Virus record (IMG/VR): IMGVR_UViG_3300042934_000878
Span: 1-42,657 of that record
DNA: 42,657 bases
Source: a virus
Direction: 5' to 3' (one strand)
In this document: one piece after another, positions 22,564-31,854 of the stretch
Position numbering within the stretch: position 1 is the stretch's first letter
Layout of the letters: every line of letters starts with the position of its first letter
Made by a program: the position numbers and the translations under genes
The notes under the pieces: model-generated
Told to the model about the DNA's origin: nothing
Seen by the model: the letters and a program-made list of their open reading frames with translations, nothing else
Databases searched by the model: none

Positions 22564-23193
22564 ATGCCTGACGTGGTCGACCAGATGGTCAACGACAACC
22601 GCAACATCCACAAGTGGCGCAGGGTCATCCTCGCCATCGCGGACTACTCCGCCGACGTCCCCGAGGCGTTCTTCGGTACCGATGGGAAGCCGATCGCGCT
22701 CCCCACCGGGTACAAGAACATGGGGTTCATCACGACCGACGGCATCTCGCACTCGTACGACCTGTCGGTCGACGAGACGAACATGCTGCAGGACCTCGAG
22801 CCGGTCCGGTCCGACAACACGTCGAAGTCGCACACCTTCCAGGTGGCGTTCGGTGAGACGAACGGGTGGACCAAGGCGCTGGCCTACGGCAAGCCCGTGT
22901 CGGAGTGGCCGTCGGACAAGAACGCGGCGTGGATCTTCGACGAGGACCCCGACTCCGGTGACGCCTACTACCGGGCGATCACGCTCGCGCAGGACGGCGT
23001 CGGCGCCGGAGCTGTGTACCGCGTCGAGGCGGCGTACCGGATCAAGGTCACCGACATGGACGACCGAGCGATCAACAACTCCGACGTCGAGGAAGTGAAC
23101 CGGACGTTCACGATCTACCGCGACCCGGTGATCGGGAAGTCGTACACGGAGGCGCAGACCGCCGCGACCGGCGTCGTCGTTTCCGGCGGCTGA
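22564..23193 (+). CDS. major tail protein
   Basis: A 209-aa protein forming the tail tube. It has the hallmarks of siphovirus tube proteins: KWRRVILAIADYSADVPEAF, GFITTDGISHSYDLSVDETN, KSHTFQVAFGETNGWTKAL and VYRVEAAYRIKVTDMDDRA, a beta-sandwich pattern. The ATG at 22564 is preceded by AAGGAGAA. A long frame upstream to 22054 is a shadow of the preceding genes. Strong hairpins on both sides suggest separate transcript ends, as expected for a highly expressed gene. Confidence 0.9.
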   Translation: MPDVVDQMVNDNRNIHKWRRVILAIADYSADVPEAFFGTDGKPIALPTGYKNMGFITTDGISHSYDLSVDETNMLQDLEPVRSDNTSKSHTFQVAFGETNGWTKALAYGKPVSEWPSDKNAAWIFDEDPDSGDAYYRAITLAQDGVGAGAVYRVEAAYRIKVTDMDDRAINNSDVEEVNRTFTIYRDPVIGKSYTEAQTAATGVVVSGG

Positions 23194-23209
23194 CCCCTCC
23201 CCCCAAGAC

Positions 23210-23276
23210 CAGGTGGCGGCGTCGTTTGGTGAGCTGCGCCGCCGCCACCTGTTACCCCTGCTCACGAGCTCACCAA
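23210..23276 (+). promoter_or_regulatory. strong hairpin with competing downstream pairing
   Basis: CAGGTGGCGGCG (23210-23221) pairs perfectly with CGCCGCCACCTG (23240-23251). Its loop contains TTGGTGAGCT (23226-23235), which is perfectly complementary to AGCTCACCAA (23267-23276). The two pairings can form a pseudoknot or exclude each other. The element ends shortly before the ribosome binding site AGGAG (23283-23287) of the tail chaperone gene. It may act as terminator after the tail tube gene and as translational control for the next. Confidence 0.65.
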
Positions 23277-23294
23277 GCTCACTAGGAGACCCGC

Positions 23295-23624
23295 ATGACC
23301 AGCAAGGCTGACAAGAACCGTCGCACGTCGTACACCCTCGCCGCCGCTCGGCGGAAGGTCGAAGAGTCCGTCGGTGGCGACACGATCGAGATCTTCGTGG
23401 AAGAGGGTGGTGAGGCGTTCTACCTGCCCCACCCGTACTTCTACGACAACGACACCAAGAAGGCGCTGAAGGGCGCCGACGACGAGGACGACTCCGCGCA
23501 GGGCCGCATCCTCCTCGGCGACGAGCAGTACGAACGGTTCATCGCTGCCGGCGGGACCGATGAGGGCATCAACCTCGTCATGATCGCTGTCGGTCAGGAC
23601 CTGAAGGACTCGCAGGGAAACTGA
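23295..23624 (+). CDS. tail assembly chaperone G
   Basis: A 109-aa protein, MTSKADKNRRTSYTLAAAR to DLKDSQGN, the first of two overlapping tail chaperones that coat the tape measure during tail assembly. It has IEIFVEEGGEAFYLPHP and LGDEQYERFIAAGG segments, common in actinophage G-type chaperones. Its last codons are CAG GGA AAC followed by the TGA stop, which form the -1 slippery heptamer GGGAAAC (23615-23621). Confidence 0.85.
   Translation: MTSKADKNRRTSYTLAAARRKVEESVGGDTIEIFVEEGGEAFYLPHPYFYDNDTKKALKGADDEDDSAQGRILLGDEQYERFIAAGGTDEGINLVMIAVGQDLKDSQGN
23615..23621 (+). promoter_or_regulatory. -1 programmed frameshift site GGGAAAC
   Basis: G GGA AAC in the frame of the chaperone gene is a canonical X XXY YYZ heptamer, closely like lambda's GGGAAAG. 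The stop TGA follows at once. After a -1 slip the ribosome enters a frame that is open through 24115. Lambda-like and actinophage tail chaperones are made this way. Confidence 0.88.
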
Positions 23625-24115
23625 CGGGGGTAGACCTCGACGAGTTCGACCTCGAGATCGCGGACCTGCCGGCGACGCACCCCGTCGCTGTGCAGGTCCG
23701 CACCGAGGCGATGCTGCAGCTGTTCGGGGATCACCTCCGTTCCGGCGATGCAGCGTTGCAGGCCACGTACGGCGGCCGGGATGTGCTGCGTGAGTTCCTC
23801 CGCGGCCGCATCTCGGTATGGCAGCTGCGTGGCCTGGTCGAGGCTCTACCCCCCGATTCGGCGTTCCACCGTGCCGTGCGGGAGAACGACTGGGCGGACG
23901 GCGACTGGATCAGCCGCGACACGAACTCGGTGCTGCGCGCCCAGTTGGCGCTGATCGAGGCGTTCCTCGCGGGTGAGAAGCGGCCGAAGAAACCCGACTA
24001 CCTGCCGTCTCCTCTTGATGGGCGTGACGTGCGGGACGCGGCGGAACAGGAACTCGACGAGCGGCAGCTCGTGGAGATGCAGGAAGTCGCCGACGGCTGG
24101 TTCGCGAACAACTAG
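23621..24115 (+). CDS. tail assembly chaperone T part, made by -1 frameshift
   Basis: This frame encodes 164 residues joined to the upstream chaperone by the -1 shift, giving a fusion of about 273 aa (23295-23621 joined to 23621-24115). The junction reads on as KLTGVDLDEFDLEIADLP. The T part is helical, with AMLQLFGDHLRSGDAALQ, FLRGRISVWQLRGLVEAL and DWISRDTNSVLRAQLALIEA typical of actinophage T proteins. No good independent start exists: an ATG at 23711 or GTG at 23690 lacks a ribosome binding site. It is followed by the tape measure gene, as expected. Confidence 0.88.
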   Translation: MTGVDLDEFDLEIADLPATHPVAVQVRTEAMLQLFGDHLRSGDAALQATYGGRDVLREFLRGRISVWQLRGLVEALPPDSAFHRAVRENDWADGDWISRDTNSVLRAQLALIEAFLAGEKRPKKPDYLPSPLDGRDVRDAAEQELDERQLVEMQEVADGWFANN

Positions 24116-24130
24116 ACATTGGAGTGCCTC

Positions 24131-27100
24131 GTGGCCGGTTCCGCTGTATGGCTCGATGTCCTCCCCTCGATGTCGAAGTTCGCGGCGACGATGTCGAAGC
24201 AGGCAGGTACCGCGGCGAAAGCTGCGGGCCTGTCTGCTGGCCGTCAGTTCTCGGCTGGTGTCGCGGCTGGCGGTTCCACGTCGGCGGCGAAGACGCTCGT
24301 GCAGGAGCTCGAGGTCGCGTCGAAGCGTGCCGCGAAGGTCGTGCAGGCGGAGAAGGTCGCGATCGCGAAGGCGCGTTCGGAGGAGAAGGCTGCCGCTGTC
24401 GGTGTGCAGGCGGCGGAGGCTCGTCTCGTTGAACAGCGGAAGAAGTATGCGGCGTCGTCGTCGCAGGCGTTGAAGGCGGAGCAGCAGCTCACGTCGGCGC
24501 GTGGGAAGCAGCAGCTCGCCGGCATGAAGGTCGTCGCGGTTGAGGATCAGCTGAAGGCTGCGTTCAACGAGCAGAAGACGGTCACTGGGCAGTTGTCTGC
24601 GGCGCAGGGTCAGGCGTCGAAGCAGTCCGCGTTGATGACGGGAAGGTTCTCGAAGCTCGCCGCGGCCGGCGCTCCTCTGTCCTCTGGGTTGGGGAAGGTT
24701 GCTGCTGGCGCGAAGAACGTCGCGGCCACGGCTCTGGCAACACTGAAGCCGCTCGCGGGGATGGCTGCCGGGTTCGGCGCGATCATCGGTGCTGGGCAGG
24801 TCATCAAGCTCGGCAACGAGTACACGGCGACGATGAACGAGCTGCAGGCCGTCGCGAACCTGACGAACAAGCAGATGATGCAGGTCGGGTACACGGCCCG
24901 CGAGCTGGGTTCCGACCTCACCCTCCCCGCGACGTCGGGCAAGGACGCTGCGGCGATCATGCTGGAGCTCGCCAAGGGTGGTCTGTCGGCTGCTGACGCG
25001 ATGGAGGCGGCCCGCGGGACGATCCAGCTCGCTGCTGCCGCGCAGGTGTCTGGTGGGCGTGCTGCGGAGATCCAGGCGAACTCCCTCAACCAGTTCGGGC
25101 TCGCGGCGAAGGACGCTGCGATGGTCGCCGACGTCCTCGCGAACACCGCGAACGCAGCCGCCGGTGGTGTCGACGACATCGCCCTGTCGATGAAGTACGT
25201 CGGCCCCGTCGCGAACACCCTCGGCATCAGCATCTCCGACACCGCGTCGGCGATCGGCATCCTCGCGAACAACGGTCTGAAGGGCGACACGGCAGGTACC
25301 GCCCTTCGTGGCATGCTCGCGTCCCTCGCGCGGCCGTCGAAGCAGGCGCAGAAGGCCGTCGACTCGCTGAACCTGTCCGTCTTCGACCAGGAAGGCCGCT
25401 TCGTCGGTCTCCGCACCGTCATCGAGCAGCTTTCCGAAGCGCGCAAGGTGATGACGCAGGAGGACTTCGCGTCCCAGGCAGTCCTCGCGTTCGGCCGTGA
25501 GCCGCTCGCCGCGGTCGCCGCCCTCGCGAAGACCGGTGCCACGAACTTCGACAGCATGGCCGGCGCGGTGACCCGTCAAGGCGGCGCAGCTGCAGTCGCG
25601 CAGTCGAAGATGAAGGGTCTCGGCGGTGCGATGGACAAGCTGCAGTCGCAGCTTGAAGACGTCGCCCTCGGCATCTACCAAACCGTCACCCCTGCCCTCG
25701 AGGGCATCGCGAACGGTGCCGCGAAGGGCCTCGACGGCGCCGGCAGCAAGGTCACGAACTTCCTCGACCTGATGGGCGGACTCGGCAAGCTCGCCTTCAC
25801 CGGGAAGGTGTCGCTGGGTCTGACGGCGACCACCAACTTCGTCCCGGACTCGCCTCAGGTGAAAGCGATCCTTGCCGCACGCCAGGTCGTCATCGACGCG
25901 TTGAACGATGTGCGGACGTTCGTGACGACTGCCCTCGTGCCGTCGTTCAAGAACCTGCTGGTCGCGATCGGCCCGGTCGCCGCGATCATCGGTGGGGCAT
26001 TCCTCCTCGCGTTCCGCGCGGCTGCTGCAGTGCTCCGGTTCATCGGTCCCACGCTGCTGGCGGTCACCGGGTTCCTCCGGGAGCACGAGATCGTCGTCGG
26101 CCTCGTCGCTGGTGCTGTCGGATTCCTCGTCGCCGCGTATTGGTCGATGCAGGTAATCCCCGGGATCATCGGCGCCGTCACCGCGGCAACCCTGATCGCC
26201 AAGCGCGCACAGGAAGGGTTCGCGCTCGCCTCGTACGGCGCTGCAGCAGCAACGCAGGCCCAAGGGCTGGCAGGCAAGGCAGGAGTCGCGGTCTTCGGGC
26301 TGTGGCGCGGTGCCGTCGCCATCGCCACCGCAGCGCAGTGGGCGTACAACGCAGCACTGCTCGCGAACCCGATCGGCCTGGTAGTCGTGGCGATCGTCGC
26401 GGCCATCGCTGCCCTCGCAGCACTGGTCGCCGGTGTCATCTGGGCGTACAAGAACCTCGGCTGGTTCAAGACTGCGGTCGACGCCGTCTGGACCGGAATC
26501 CAGGTCGGTGCGAAGGCAGTCGGCGCAGCAGCCATGTGGCTGTGGAAGACAGTGTTCGTGCCGGCGCTGACCGGGATCGGGACGGCCGCGATGTGGGTGT
26601 GGAACACGGTCCTGAAGCCGGTTTTCTCGGGCATCATGACCGTGGTCCGCGCGGTCGGAGCCGTGTTCACCTGGTGGTGGCAGAACGTCACCATGCCGGT
26701 GTTCCGCGGCATCGCTGCAGTCGCGGGCTGGTTCGGAAACACGATCTCCGCGATCTTCGACCTCGTCATCGCGATGGTGAAGTTCGCCCTCGCGCCGGTG
26801 TTCAACTTCGTGGCGCAGGTCGCGAAGGTCGCGTTCGCGGCGATCGTGGCAGGCGTCCGTTGGTGGTGGGGCTTGACCTCCACCGTGTTCAACATCGCGG
26901 TCGTGTTCCTCCGCGGCACGCTCGGCGCCGCGTTCACCTGGGTCAGCAGCATCGTGCGGATCGCGTTCGCAGCCATCAGCGCTGTGACGTCAGCCTGGTG
27001 GGCTCGAGTGCGGGTGATCTTCGCGGCCACGAGCGCGTACATCCGCGGCACGCTCGGTCCGGTGTTCACCTGGCTGAACCGCTCGATCATCGCTCCGGCG

Positions 27101-28573
27101 ATGACCGGGATCCGTGTTGCGGTCGGTGCGCTCTGGTCGTGGCTCAAGCCGGTGTTCGACAAGCTCGCAACGGTGGCGAAGGTCACGATCCCGGCTGCGT
27201 TCGGCGTGATGAAGAACAGCATCGGCAAGGCGTGGGAGGCCATCAAGACTGCCGCGAAGCTGCCGATCCGGTTCGTCGTCGAGACGGTCATCAACAAGGC
27301 CCTCATCGGCAACTTCAACAAGGTCGCCGGGTTCTTCGGGACGAAGAAGATCGACCCGATCTCGCTCCCCAAGGGGTTCGCCGGCGGCGGCATCATCCCC
27401 GGACAATCGCGGATGCGCAACGGCGACGACCACCTGCGCCCCATGCGCCAAGGTGAGGGCGTCCTCGTCTCCGAGGGCCTCCGCACCTCGGCCGACCGCA
27501 GCGCGTTCCTCGCTGCGAACGCGGCTGGGCGACGAGGCGTCGGCTTCGCGTCCCTCCTGCAGGGTGGGTACGCGAAGGGCGGCGTCGTCAAGAAGAGCTC
27601 CGGCTCGGATGGCGGCAACGGCAACGGGCTCCTGTCCGGTGCGAAAGCCGCCTGGAACTGGACCAAGGGCGCTGCCGGTGCCGCGTGGGACTGGACGAAG
27701 AACGCTGCGGAAACCGCATCGCAGGTGGTGTCCGACCCCATGGGGACGCTCGGGAAGCTCGTGAAGTCCGTGATCGGGAACATCCCCGGCGCGGGCGGCA
27801 TGGTCGACGCTGCAGCGGGCATGGGCAACAAGCTCCTGTCCGGCGCGGTCTCCGTCCTGAAGAACATGGGCGGCGCTGGCGACGTCGGGAACTTCGGCGG
27901 GTCCGGTGCGAACGGACAGCTGCCGAAGTCGGCGCTGTCGAAGGTGTCCGGGTTCACCGGCGGTCCTGGTGTCGGCCCTATCGGCGGGTACCTCCGGAAG
28001 GCTGCTGCTCTCGCGTGGGAGGCGATGCAGCGGGCGTTCGGTGGTGGCCTGTCGTTGACGGAGGGGTACCGGGATCTCGCGAACCAGCAGATGCGGTACT
28101 CCGCGTACCGGGCTGGCCGCGGGAACCTCGCGGCAACGCCTGGCACGTCGGTCCACGGGTACGGGCTCGCTGCTGACGTTGGTGGCGGCTCGCAGGCGTG
28201 GATGCGTGCGAACGGTCCCCGGTTCGGCTGGTACCCGACGGGCCTGTCATTCGCGCAGCGTGAGCCGTGGCACTTCGAGTACAAGGGCGGCAAGGCTGCT
28301 GGCGGTATGGCAGCTGGCGGCATCGTCGGCGGGTTGACGCCCACCTTGTACGACAAGGGCGGTGTGCTGCCGCAGGGGCTGTCTCTGGTGCAGAACAACC
28401 TCCGCGACCCGGAGGTGGCGCTGCCTATGCAGACGCTGCGGGAGATCGTCTCGACCGAGAGCGGTGGCGGCGGGAACACGTACGCACCGGTGTTCCACAA
28501 CCCGGATCGTGGCGCTGTCCGCGAGTTCGAGTCGTGGGTGCACAAGAAGGAAGTCATGGCCGGTGGCCGCTGA
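24131..28573 (+). CDS. tape measure protein with C-terminal M15-type peptidase
   Basis: A 1480-aa tail length ruler. It has an N-terminal coiled coil (about 40-165), a TP901-type tape measure core with AIMLELAKGGLSAADAMEAA and LRGMLASLARPSKQAQKAV, several hydrophobic segments (about 605-780) and Trp-rich repeats (to about 1000). Near 1310-1385 is a D,D-peptidase (M15/VanY-like) domain: LSLTEGYRDL, VHGYGLAADV (His and Asp ligands) and EPWHFEY. That domain would cut peptidoglycan during DNA entry. GTG at 24131 is preferred, with GGAG 7 bp upstream; a TTG at 24119 is possible. An FAGGGIIPGQSRMRNGDDH element lies near residue 1080. Confidence 0.95.
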   Translation: MAGSAVWLDVLPSMSKFAATMSKQAGTAAKAAGLSAGRQFSAGVAAGGSTSAAKTLVQELEVASKRAAKVVQAEKVAIAKARSEEKAAAVGVQAAEARLVEQRKKYAASSSQALKAEQQLTSARGKQQLAGMKVVAVEDQLKAAFNEQKTVTGQLSAAQGQASKQSALMTGRFSKLAAAGAPLSSGLGKVAAGAKNVAATALATLKPLAGMAAGFGAIIGAGQVIKLGNEYTATMNELQAVANLTNKQMMQVGYTARELGSDLTLPATSGKDAAAIMLELAKGGLSAADAMEAARGTIQLAAAAQVSGGRAAEIQANSLNQFGLAAKDAAMVADVLANTANAAAGGVDDIALSMKYVGPVANTLGISISDTASAIGILANNGLKGDTAGTALRGMLASLARPSKQAQKAVDSLNLSVFDQEGRFVGLRTVIEQLSEARKVMTQEDFASQAVLAFGREPLAAVAALAKTGATNFDSMAGAVTRQGGAAAVAQSKMKGLGGAMDKLQSQLEDVALGIYQTVTPALEGIANGAAKGLDGAGSKVTNFLDLMGGLGKLAFTGKVSLGLTATTNFVPDSPQVKAILAARQVVIDALNDVRTFVTTALVPSFKNLLVAIGPVAAIIGGAFLLAFRAAAAVLRFIGPTLLAVTGFLREHEIVVGLVAGAVGFLVAAYWSMQVIPGIIGAVTAATLIAKRAQEGFALASYGAAAATQAQGLAGKAGVAVFGLWRGAVAIATAAQWAYNAALLANPIGLVVVAIVAAIAALAALVAGVIWAYKNLGWFKTAVDAVWTGIQVGAKAVGAAAMWLWKTVFVPALTGIGTAAMWVWNTVLKPVFSGIMTVVRAVGAVFTWWWQNVTMPVFRGIAAVAGWFGNTISAIFDLVIAMVKFALAPVFNFVAQVAKVAFAAIVAGVRWWWGLTSTVFNIAVVFLRGTLGAAFTWVSSIVRIAFAAISAVTSAWWARVRVIFAATSAYIRGTLGPVFTWLNRSIIAPAMTGIRVAVGALWSWLKPVFDKLATVAKVTIPAAFGVMKNSIGKAWEAIKTAAKLPIRFVVETVINKALIGNFNKVAGFFGTKKIDPISLPKGFAGGGIIPGQSRMRNGDDHLRPMRQGEGVLVSEGLRTSADRSAFLAANAAGRRGVGFASLLQGGYAKGGVVKKSSGSDGGNGNGLLSGAKAAWNWTKGAAGAAWDWTKNAAETASQVVSDPMGTLGKLVKSVIGNIPGAGGMVDAAAGMGNKLLSGAVSVLKNMGGAGDVGNFGGSGANGQLPKSALSKVSGFTGGPGVGPIGGYLRKAAALAWEAMQRAFGGGLSLTEGYRDLANQQMRYSAYRAGRGNLAATPGTSVHGYGLAADVGGGSQAWMRANGPRFGWYPTGLSFAQREPWHFEYKGGKAAGGMAAGGIVGGLTPTLYDKGGVLPQGLSLVQNNLRDPEVALPMQTLREIVSTESGGGGNTYAPVFHNPDRGAVREFESWVHKKEVMAGGR

Positions 28574-28585
28574 TCGGAGGACTCT

Positions 28586-29641
28586 GTGGCGACACTGATC
28601 AGCGGCGGCTCACCGTCGCTCACCATCACCGACATCATCGATGGTGGTGGGCCGGCGGACGAGTTCGTCGACACCCTCGACGGGAACGGCCCCACCGGGC
28701 CCGACTTCCCCACCACCCCACCCGTCATCGTGCGGGAAGACACACGCCGGATCTGGCTCGAGTCGATGGACGGTTCCCTCGTGGTCCCGTTGAACGTTGA
28801 CGTGGACCGGATCCTGAAGGCGGGGGCGACTGGTCTGCAGTTGCCCCCGCTGGACGTGGTGACGATCAAGACTCCCGGCATGCCGGGGTCGTCGTTGCAG
28901 GAGGTGAACGTCGACGAGCGGGAAGTGTTCCTGCCGTTGAAGTTCGCCTCCGACACGTCCCACGCGGAGTTCATGGGGAAGCTGACCGAGCTCCGCGGGC
29001 TGATCGCCCCGATGTGGGACCTGGTGAACGTGGGCGACACGGGCACCTTCCGCCTCGGGGTGTCCTCCCTGAACGGGGAACGGCTCCTCGACGTCGTCTA
29101 CAAGGACGGGTGGACGGGTGAACACGGCGGGTCTGCCGGCGGGACGCGGTTCGAGAACTTCGGGCTGACGCTCCTCGCGGTGGATCCGTTCTTCCACGCC
29201 CGGGAGTACACGTCGTTCACGTACGGCATCGCTGACGGGGAAGTGTTCCTCTCCTCCACTGATGACAACGTGTGGCCGCGGTCGATTTCCGCTTCGGTAA
29301 CGATCGGCAACGGCATGCAGATGGCGGTGCAGGGTGATGTGCCGGCGTGGGTGGAAGTCTTCGTCGATGGTCCCGCGACGATCGCGGAGCTCAGCTTCCC
29401 GGGGACGAACATGGTGATGACGTCGTCGGTCGCTGACGGCCAGGAATTGGTGCTGATCACGGATCCTCGGCGCCGGTCTGCTCGTCTCGGCGGGCAGGTG
29501 GCGTGGCCGTACATCTCCCCGACTTCGACGTTCGCTCCGCTCCGGCCGGGGATGAACAGTGTGAACGTGCAGCTCGGTTCGGCTGGGGCGGACACGTCGA
29601 TGACCGTCCGATGGCTCGAGCGCTGGCTCGCAGCGTTCTGA
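28586..29641 (+). CDS. distal tail protein (Dit-like)
   Basis: A 351-aa tail tip protein with RRIWLESMDGSLVVPLNVD, REVFLPLKFASDTSHAEFM and GTRFENFGLTLLAVDPFFHA, the core pattern of actinophage distal tail proteins. It then has a galectin-like beta region (PAWVEVFVDGPATIAELSF) and a C-terminal PLRPGMNSVNVQLGSAGADT strand set. GTG start with ribosome binding site GGAGGA follows the tape measure gene by 12 bp. It joins tail tube and baseplate. Confidence 0.85.
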   Translation: MATLISGGSPSLTITDIIDGGGPADEFVDTLDGNGPTGPDFPTTPPVIVREDTRRIWLESMDGSLVVPLNVDVDRILKAGATGLQLPPLDVVTIKTPGMPGSSLQEVNVDEREVFLPLKFASDTSHAEFMGKLTELRGLIAPMWDLVNVGDTGTFRLGVSSLNGERLLDVVYKDGWTGEHGGSAGGTRFENFGLTLLAVDPFFHAREYTSFTYGIADGEVFLSSTDDNVWPRSISASVTIGNGMQMAVQGDVPAWVEVFVDGPATIAELSFPGTNMVMTSSVADGQELVLITDPRRRSARLGGQVAWPYISPTSTFAPLRPGMNSVNVQLGSAGADTSMTVRWLERWLAAF

Positions 29642-29654
29642 TCTGGGAGGTCGC

Positions 29655-30815
29655 ATGCCGCAGTGGATGATCCAGCCGCGGGACAAGAACCTCCGCCGCT
29701 CCTACGACCCCGTGAAGTTCTGGTCCTCGCTGACCGTCGTGGAGCGGCACAACGTCACAGGCACCGACCCCGGTACCTGGTCCGTCACCGCACGCAACGA
29801 GGGCCTGACGGGGCTGCTGACGACCGGGAACGGGGTGCTCCTCACCCGTGGTGACCAGCTGGTCATGTCGGGGCCGATCACGAGCATCCAACGCGGCGCG
29901 ACCGTGTCGACGGTGTCGGGGGTGTCGGACCTCGACGTCCTCAACGACCGGATCTTGTTCCCCGACCCGTCGTCACCGATCACGTCGCAACCGGCCGCGT
30001 ACGACAACCGGTCGGGCCCTGCCGAGTCGGTGCTCCTCAGCTACGTCCGGTTCAACGCCGGGGACGCCGCTCGAGCGGAACGGCGCGTACCCCGGCTGCG
30101 GTTGCCGGCGACGTTGGGGCGTGGGCGGAACGTGTCCATCAAGGGCCGACTCGACCTGCTCGGTTCAACCGTTGCGGACATCGCGGAGTCGGGGAAGCTG
30201 CACGTCGACATCTTGCAGGGCGAGGACGACGCCCCGTTCCTGCAGTTCACGGTGCGGCCGATCACCGACCGCACCGCGAACGTCAGGTTCGGGTCGACGC
30301 GGGACTTCACCGGCGGGATCGTCGGCGAGGACTGGTCGTACACGCTGACCCGCCCCACCGTCACCGACGCGATCGTCGCGGGCGGCGGTCAGGGCCAGCA
30401 GCGGCTGTTCGCGGAGCGTGTCTCGACCGCTGCTGAAGCGGTGTGGGGCGCGAAGGTCGAACAGCTCATCGACCAGCGGCAGACCACCGTCGCGGCGGAG
30501 CTCGCCGATGCAGGCGACGATGCACTGTCGGACGGGGACTCCCCGGTGTCGGTGTCGTTCACGATCACCGACTCCCCGGACGTCCGGTACCGGCGTGACT
30601 GGTTCGTCGGCGACAAGGTCGGTGTCTTCATCGACGGTCTCGACTTGTCGAACCTGGTCCGTGAGGTGACGACGACGGTGCAGGCGCAGGACGGTTCTCC
30701 GACGGAGACCGTGTCCGCGGTGGTCGGGTCCAGGGACTCGTCAGCGTGGACGACGAAGACGAACACACGTGTGGCGAAGGCGCTGAAGAGCGTCCGGCTG
30801 CTGCAGGCGATCTAG
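29655..30815 (+). CDS. tail hub protein (ReqiPepy6 Gp37-like)
   Basis: A 386-aa baseplate protein. RRSYDPVKFWSSLTVVERHN with TGTWS-type elements at the start, a SGPITSIQRGATVSTVSGVS strand block, WRYDQ-like YTLTRPTVTDAIVAGGGQG and RYRRDWFVGDKVGVFIDGL near the end match siphovirus Gp37-like hub proteins of actinophages. The ribosome binding site GGGAGGT precedes the ATG. It sits in the usual place after Dit. Confidence 0.87.
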   Translation: MPQWMIQPRDKNLRRSYDPVKFWSSLTVVERHNVTGTDPGTWSVTARNEGLTGLLTTGNGVLLTRGDQLVMSGPITSIQRGATVSTVSGVSDLDVLNDRILFPDPSSPITSQPAAYDNRSGPAESVLLSYVRFNAGDAARAERRVPRLRLPATLGRGRNVSIKGRLDLLGSTVADIAESGKLHVDILQGEDDAPFLQFTVRPITDRTANVRFGSTRDFTGGIVGEDWSYTLTRPTVTDAIVAGGGQGQQRLFAERVSTAAEAVWGAKVEQLIDQRQTTVAAELADAGDDALSDGDSPVSVSFTITDSPDVRYRRDWFVGDKVGVFIDGLDLSNLVREVTTTVQAQDGSPTETVSAVVGSRDSSAWTTKTNTRVAKALKSVRLLQAI

Positions 30816-30827
30816 AAGGAGACCATC

Positions 30828-31790
30828 ATGACGGAGACCTCGTTCCCGATCGTCGATCAGAAGCTGACGGACGGTGCGTGGGCGCAGACGGTGGGTGCTG
30901 TTGGGAACGGCATCCTCGACGACTGGGGTTCCCCGTACGCGATCGTGGTGAACACGAACGACACGGTGCGGATCAAGCGGTCGTCGGCGACCGGGTACGC
31001 GCGGGCGGTGGTGAACGGGTTCGGTCATCAGATCGACGCGGACGTGACCCTGTCGGTGCCGGCGGTATCTTCGCCGACCCGGTACTACGTGGGCCTGCTG
31101 TACTCCCCGTCGAACGCTGCACAGCCGGTGAAACTGGTGGTGCTGAAGGGTGCTGAGGTGCCCCTCGAGACGGGGCAGGAGTTCCTGACCCTGCACCAGT
31201 TCAGCCGCGGCGCCGGTCAGACGCTCGCCGCGTCGACCCTGTACTCTCCGCTGCCGTCGATCCGCCCGTCTGTTCAGGTGGACTCGAAGGCTGCGCTGAT
31301 GGAGATGAGCCCCCTGCTGTTCCTCCGTGGGACGGAGGCATACTGCATCGACGTGGACTTCGCGTACCGGTCGTCGGGGACAGCGTCTTCGCCGCAGTGG
31401 CGTCGGGCGCAGTCGATCGACGCGCTCCCCTCTGCAGACGACAACGTCGACACGGACGTCACACCGGCTGCTGGGCGGGTGCGAATCGCGGGTCAGCAGT
31501 TCTACACCGACGCCGACCGGACGGTGCTCATCACCGTCACGGGAACCGCGGTGGGTGCGCATCAGCAGGACGCGTCGGGGGTGCTGTCGGTGGTGTTCAA
31601 CGACGAGAACGTGCTCCACCCGTCGTCGTGCCGGCTGTCGCGGATCACGTCCGGCGGGATCTTCTTCTCCGTCACGGGCATCGCCCGCACGAAGGGTGGG
31701 GCGAACGTGGTCCGCGCGTTCGTGGACACCGACAAGGACTCGGACACGATCCGCACGAAGGGTGTGCAGATCGGCGTCGTCTCGTTCTGA
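30828..31790 (+). CDS. baseplate/tail protein
   Basis: A 320-aa beta-rich tail protein, MTETSFPIVDQKLTDGAWAQ onward, with VGNGILDDWGSPYAIVVNTN, RIKRSSATGYARAVVNGF and VRIAGQQFYTDADRTVLITV. The N-terminal segment is common in actinophage minor tail proteins that decorate the baseplate. The ribosome binding site AAGGAGA precedes the ATG. No enzymatic motif is seen; receptor binding is possible. Confidence 0.8.
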   Translation: MTETSFPIVDQKLTDGAWAQTVGAVGNGILDDWGSPYAIVVNTNDTVRIKRSSATGYARAVVNGFGHQIDADVTLSVPAVSSPTRYYVGLLYSPSNAAQPVKLVVLKGAEVPLETGQEFLTLHQFSRGAGQTLAASTLYSPLPSIRPSVQVDSKAALMEMSPLLFLRGTEAYCIDVDFAYRSSGTASSPQWRRAQSIDALPSADDNVDTDVTPAAGRVRIAGQQFYTDADRTVLITVTGTAVGAHQQDASGVLSVVFNDENVLHPSSCRLSRITSGGIFFSVTGIARTKGGANVVRAFVDTDKDSDTIRTKGVQIGVVSF

Positions 31791-31808
31791 CCCACCCACT
31801 CATCTTCC

Positions 31809-31838
31809 AGGCCATCCCGTTCGGGGTGGCCTTTCGTC
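31809..31838 (+). terminator. intrinsic terminator after tail protein gene
   Basis: AGGCCATCCC (31809-31818) pairs with GGGGTGGCCT (31823-31832), one wobble, over a GTTC loop and is followed by TTCGTC. It separates the tail module from the lysis module, which begins at 31855. Confidence 0.7.
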
Positions 31839-31854
31839 ATGGAAGGGGGCCGTC

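Noticed and set aside
23690-24115. Independent gene for the second tail chaperone
   Set aside because: No start signal, while the upstream slippery heptamer and open -1 frame explain it as a frameshift product.
25855-29046. Very long minus-strand open frames opposite the tape measure gene (1063 aa here; 805 aa at 23846-26263)
   Set aside because: They mirror the GC-rich third codon positions of the tape measure gene. Their predicted products are low-complexity Ala/Thr/Arg sequences with no domain and no start signal.
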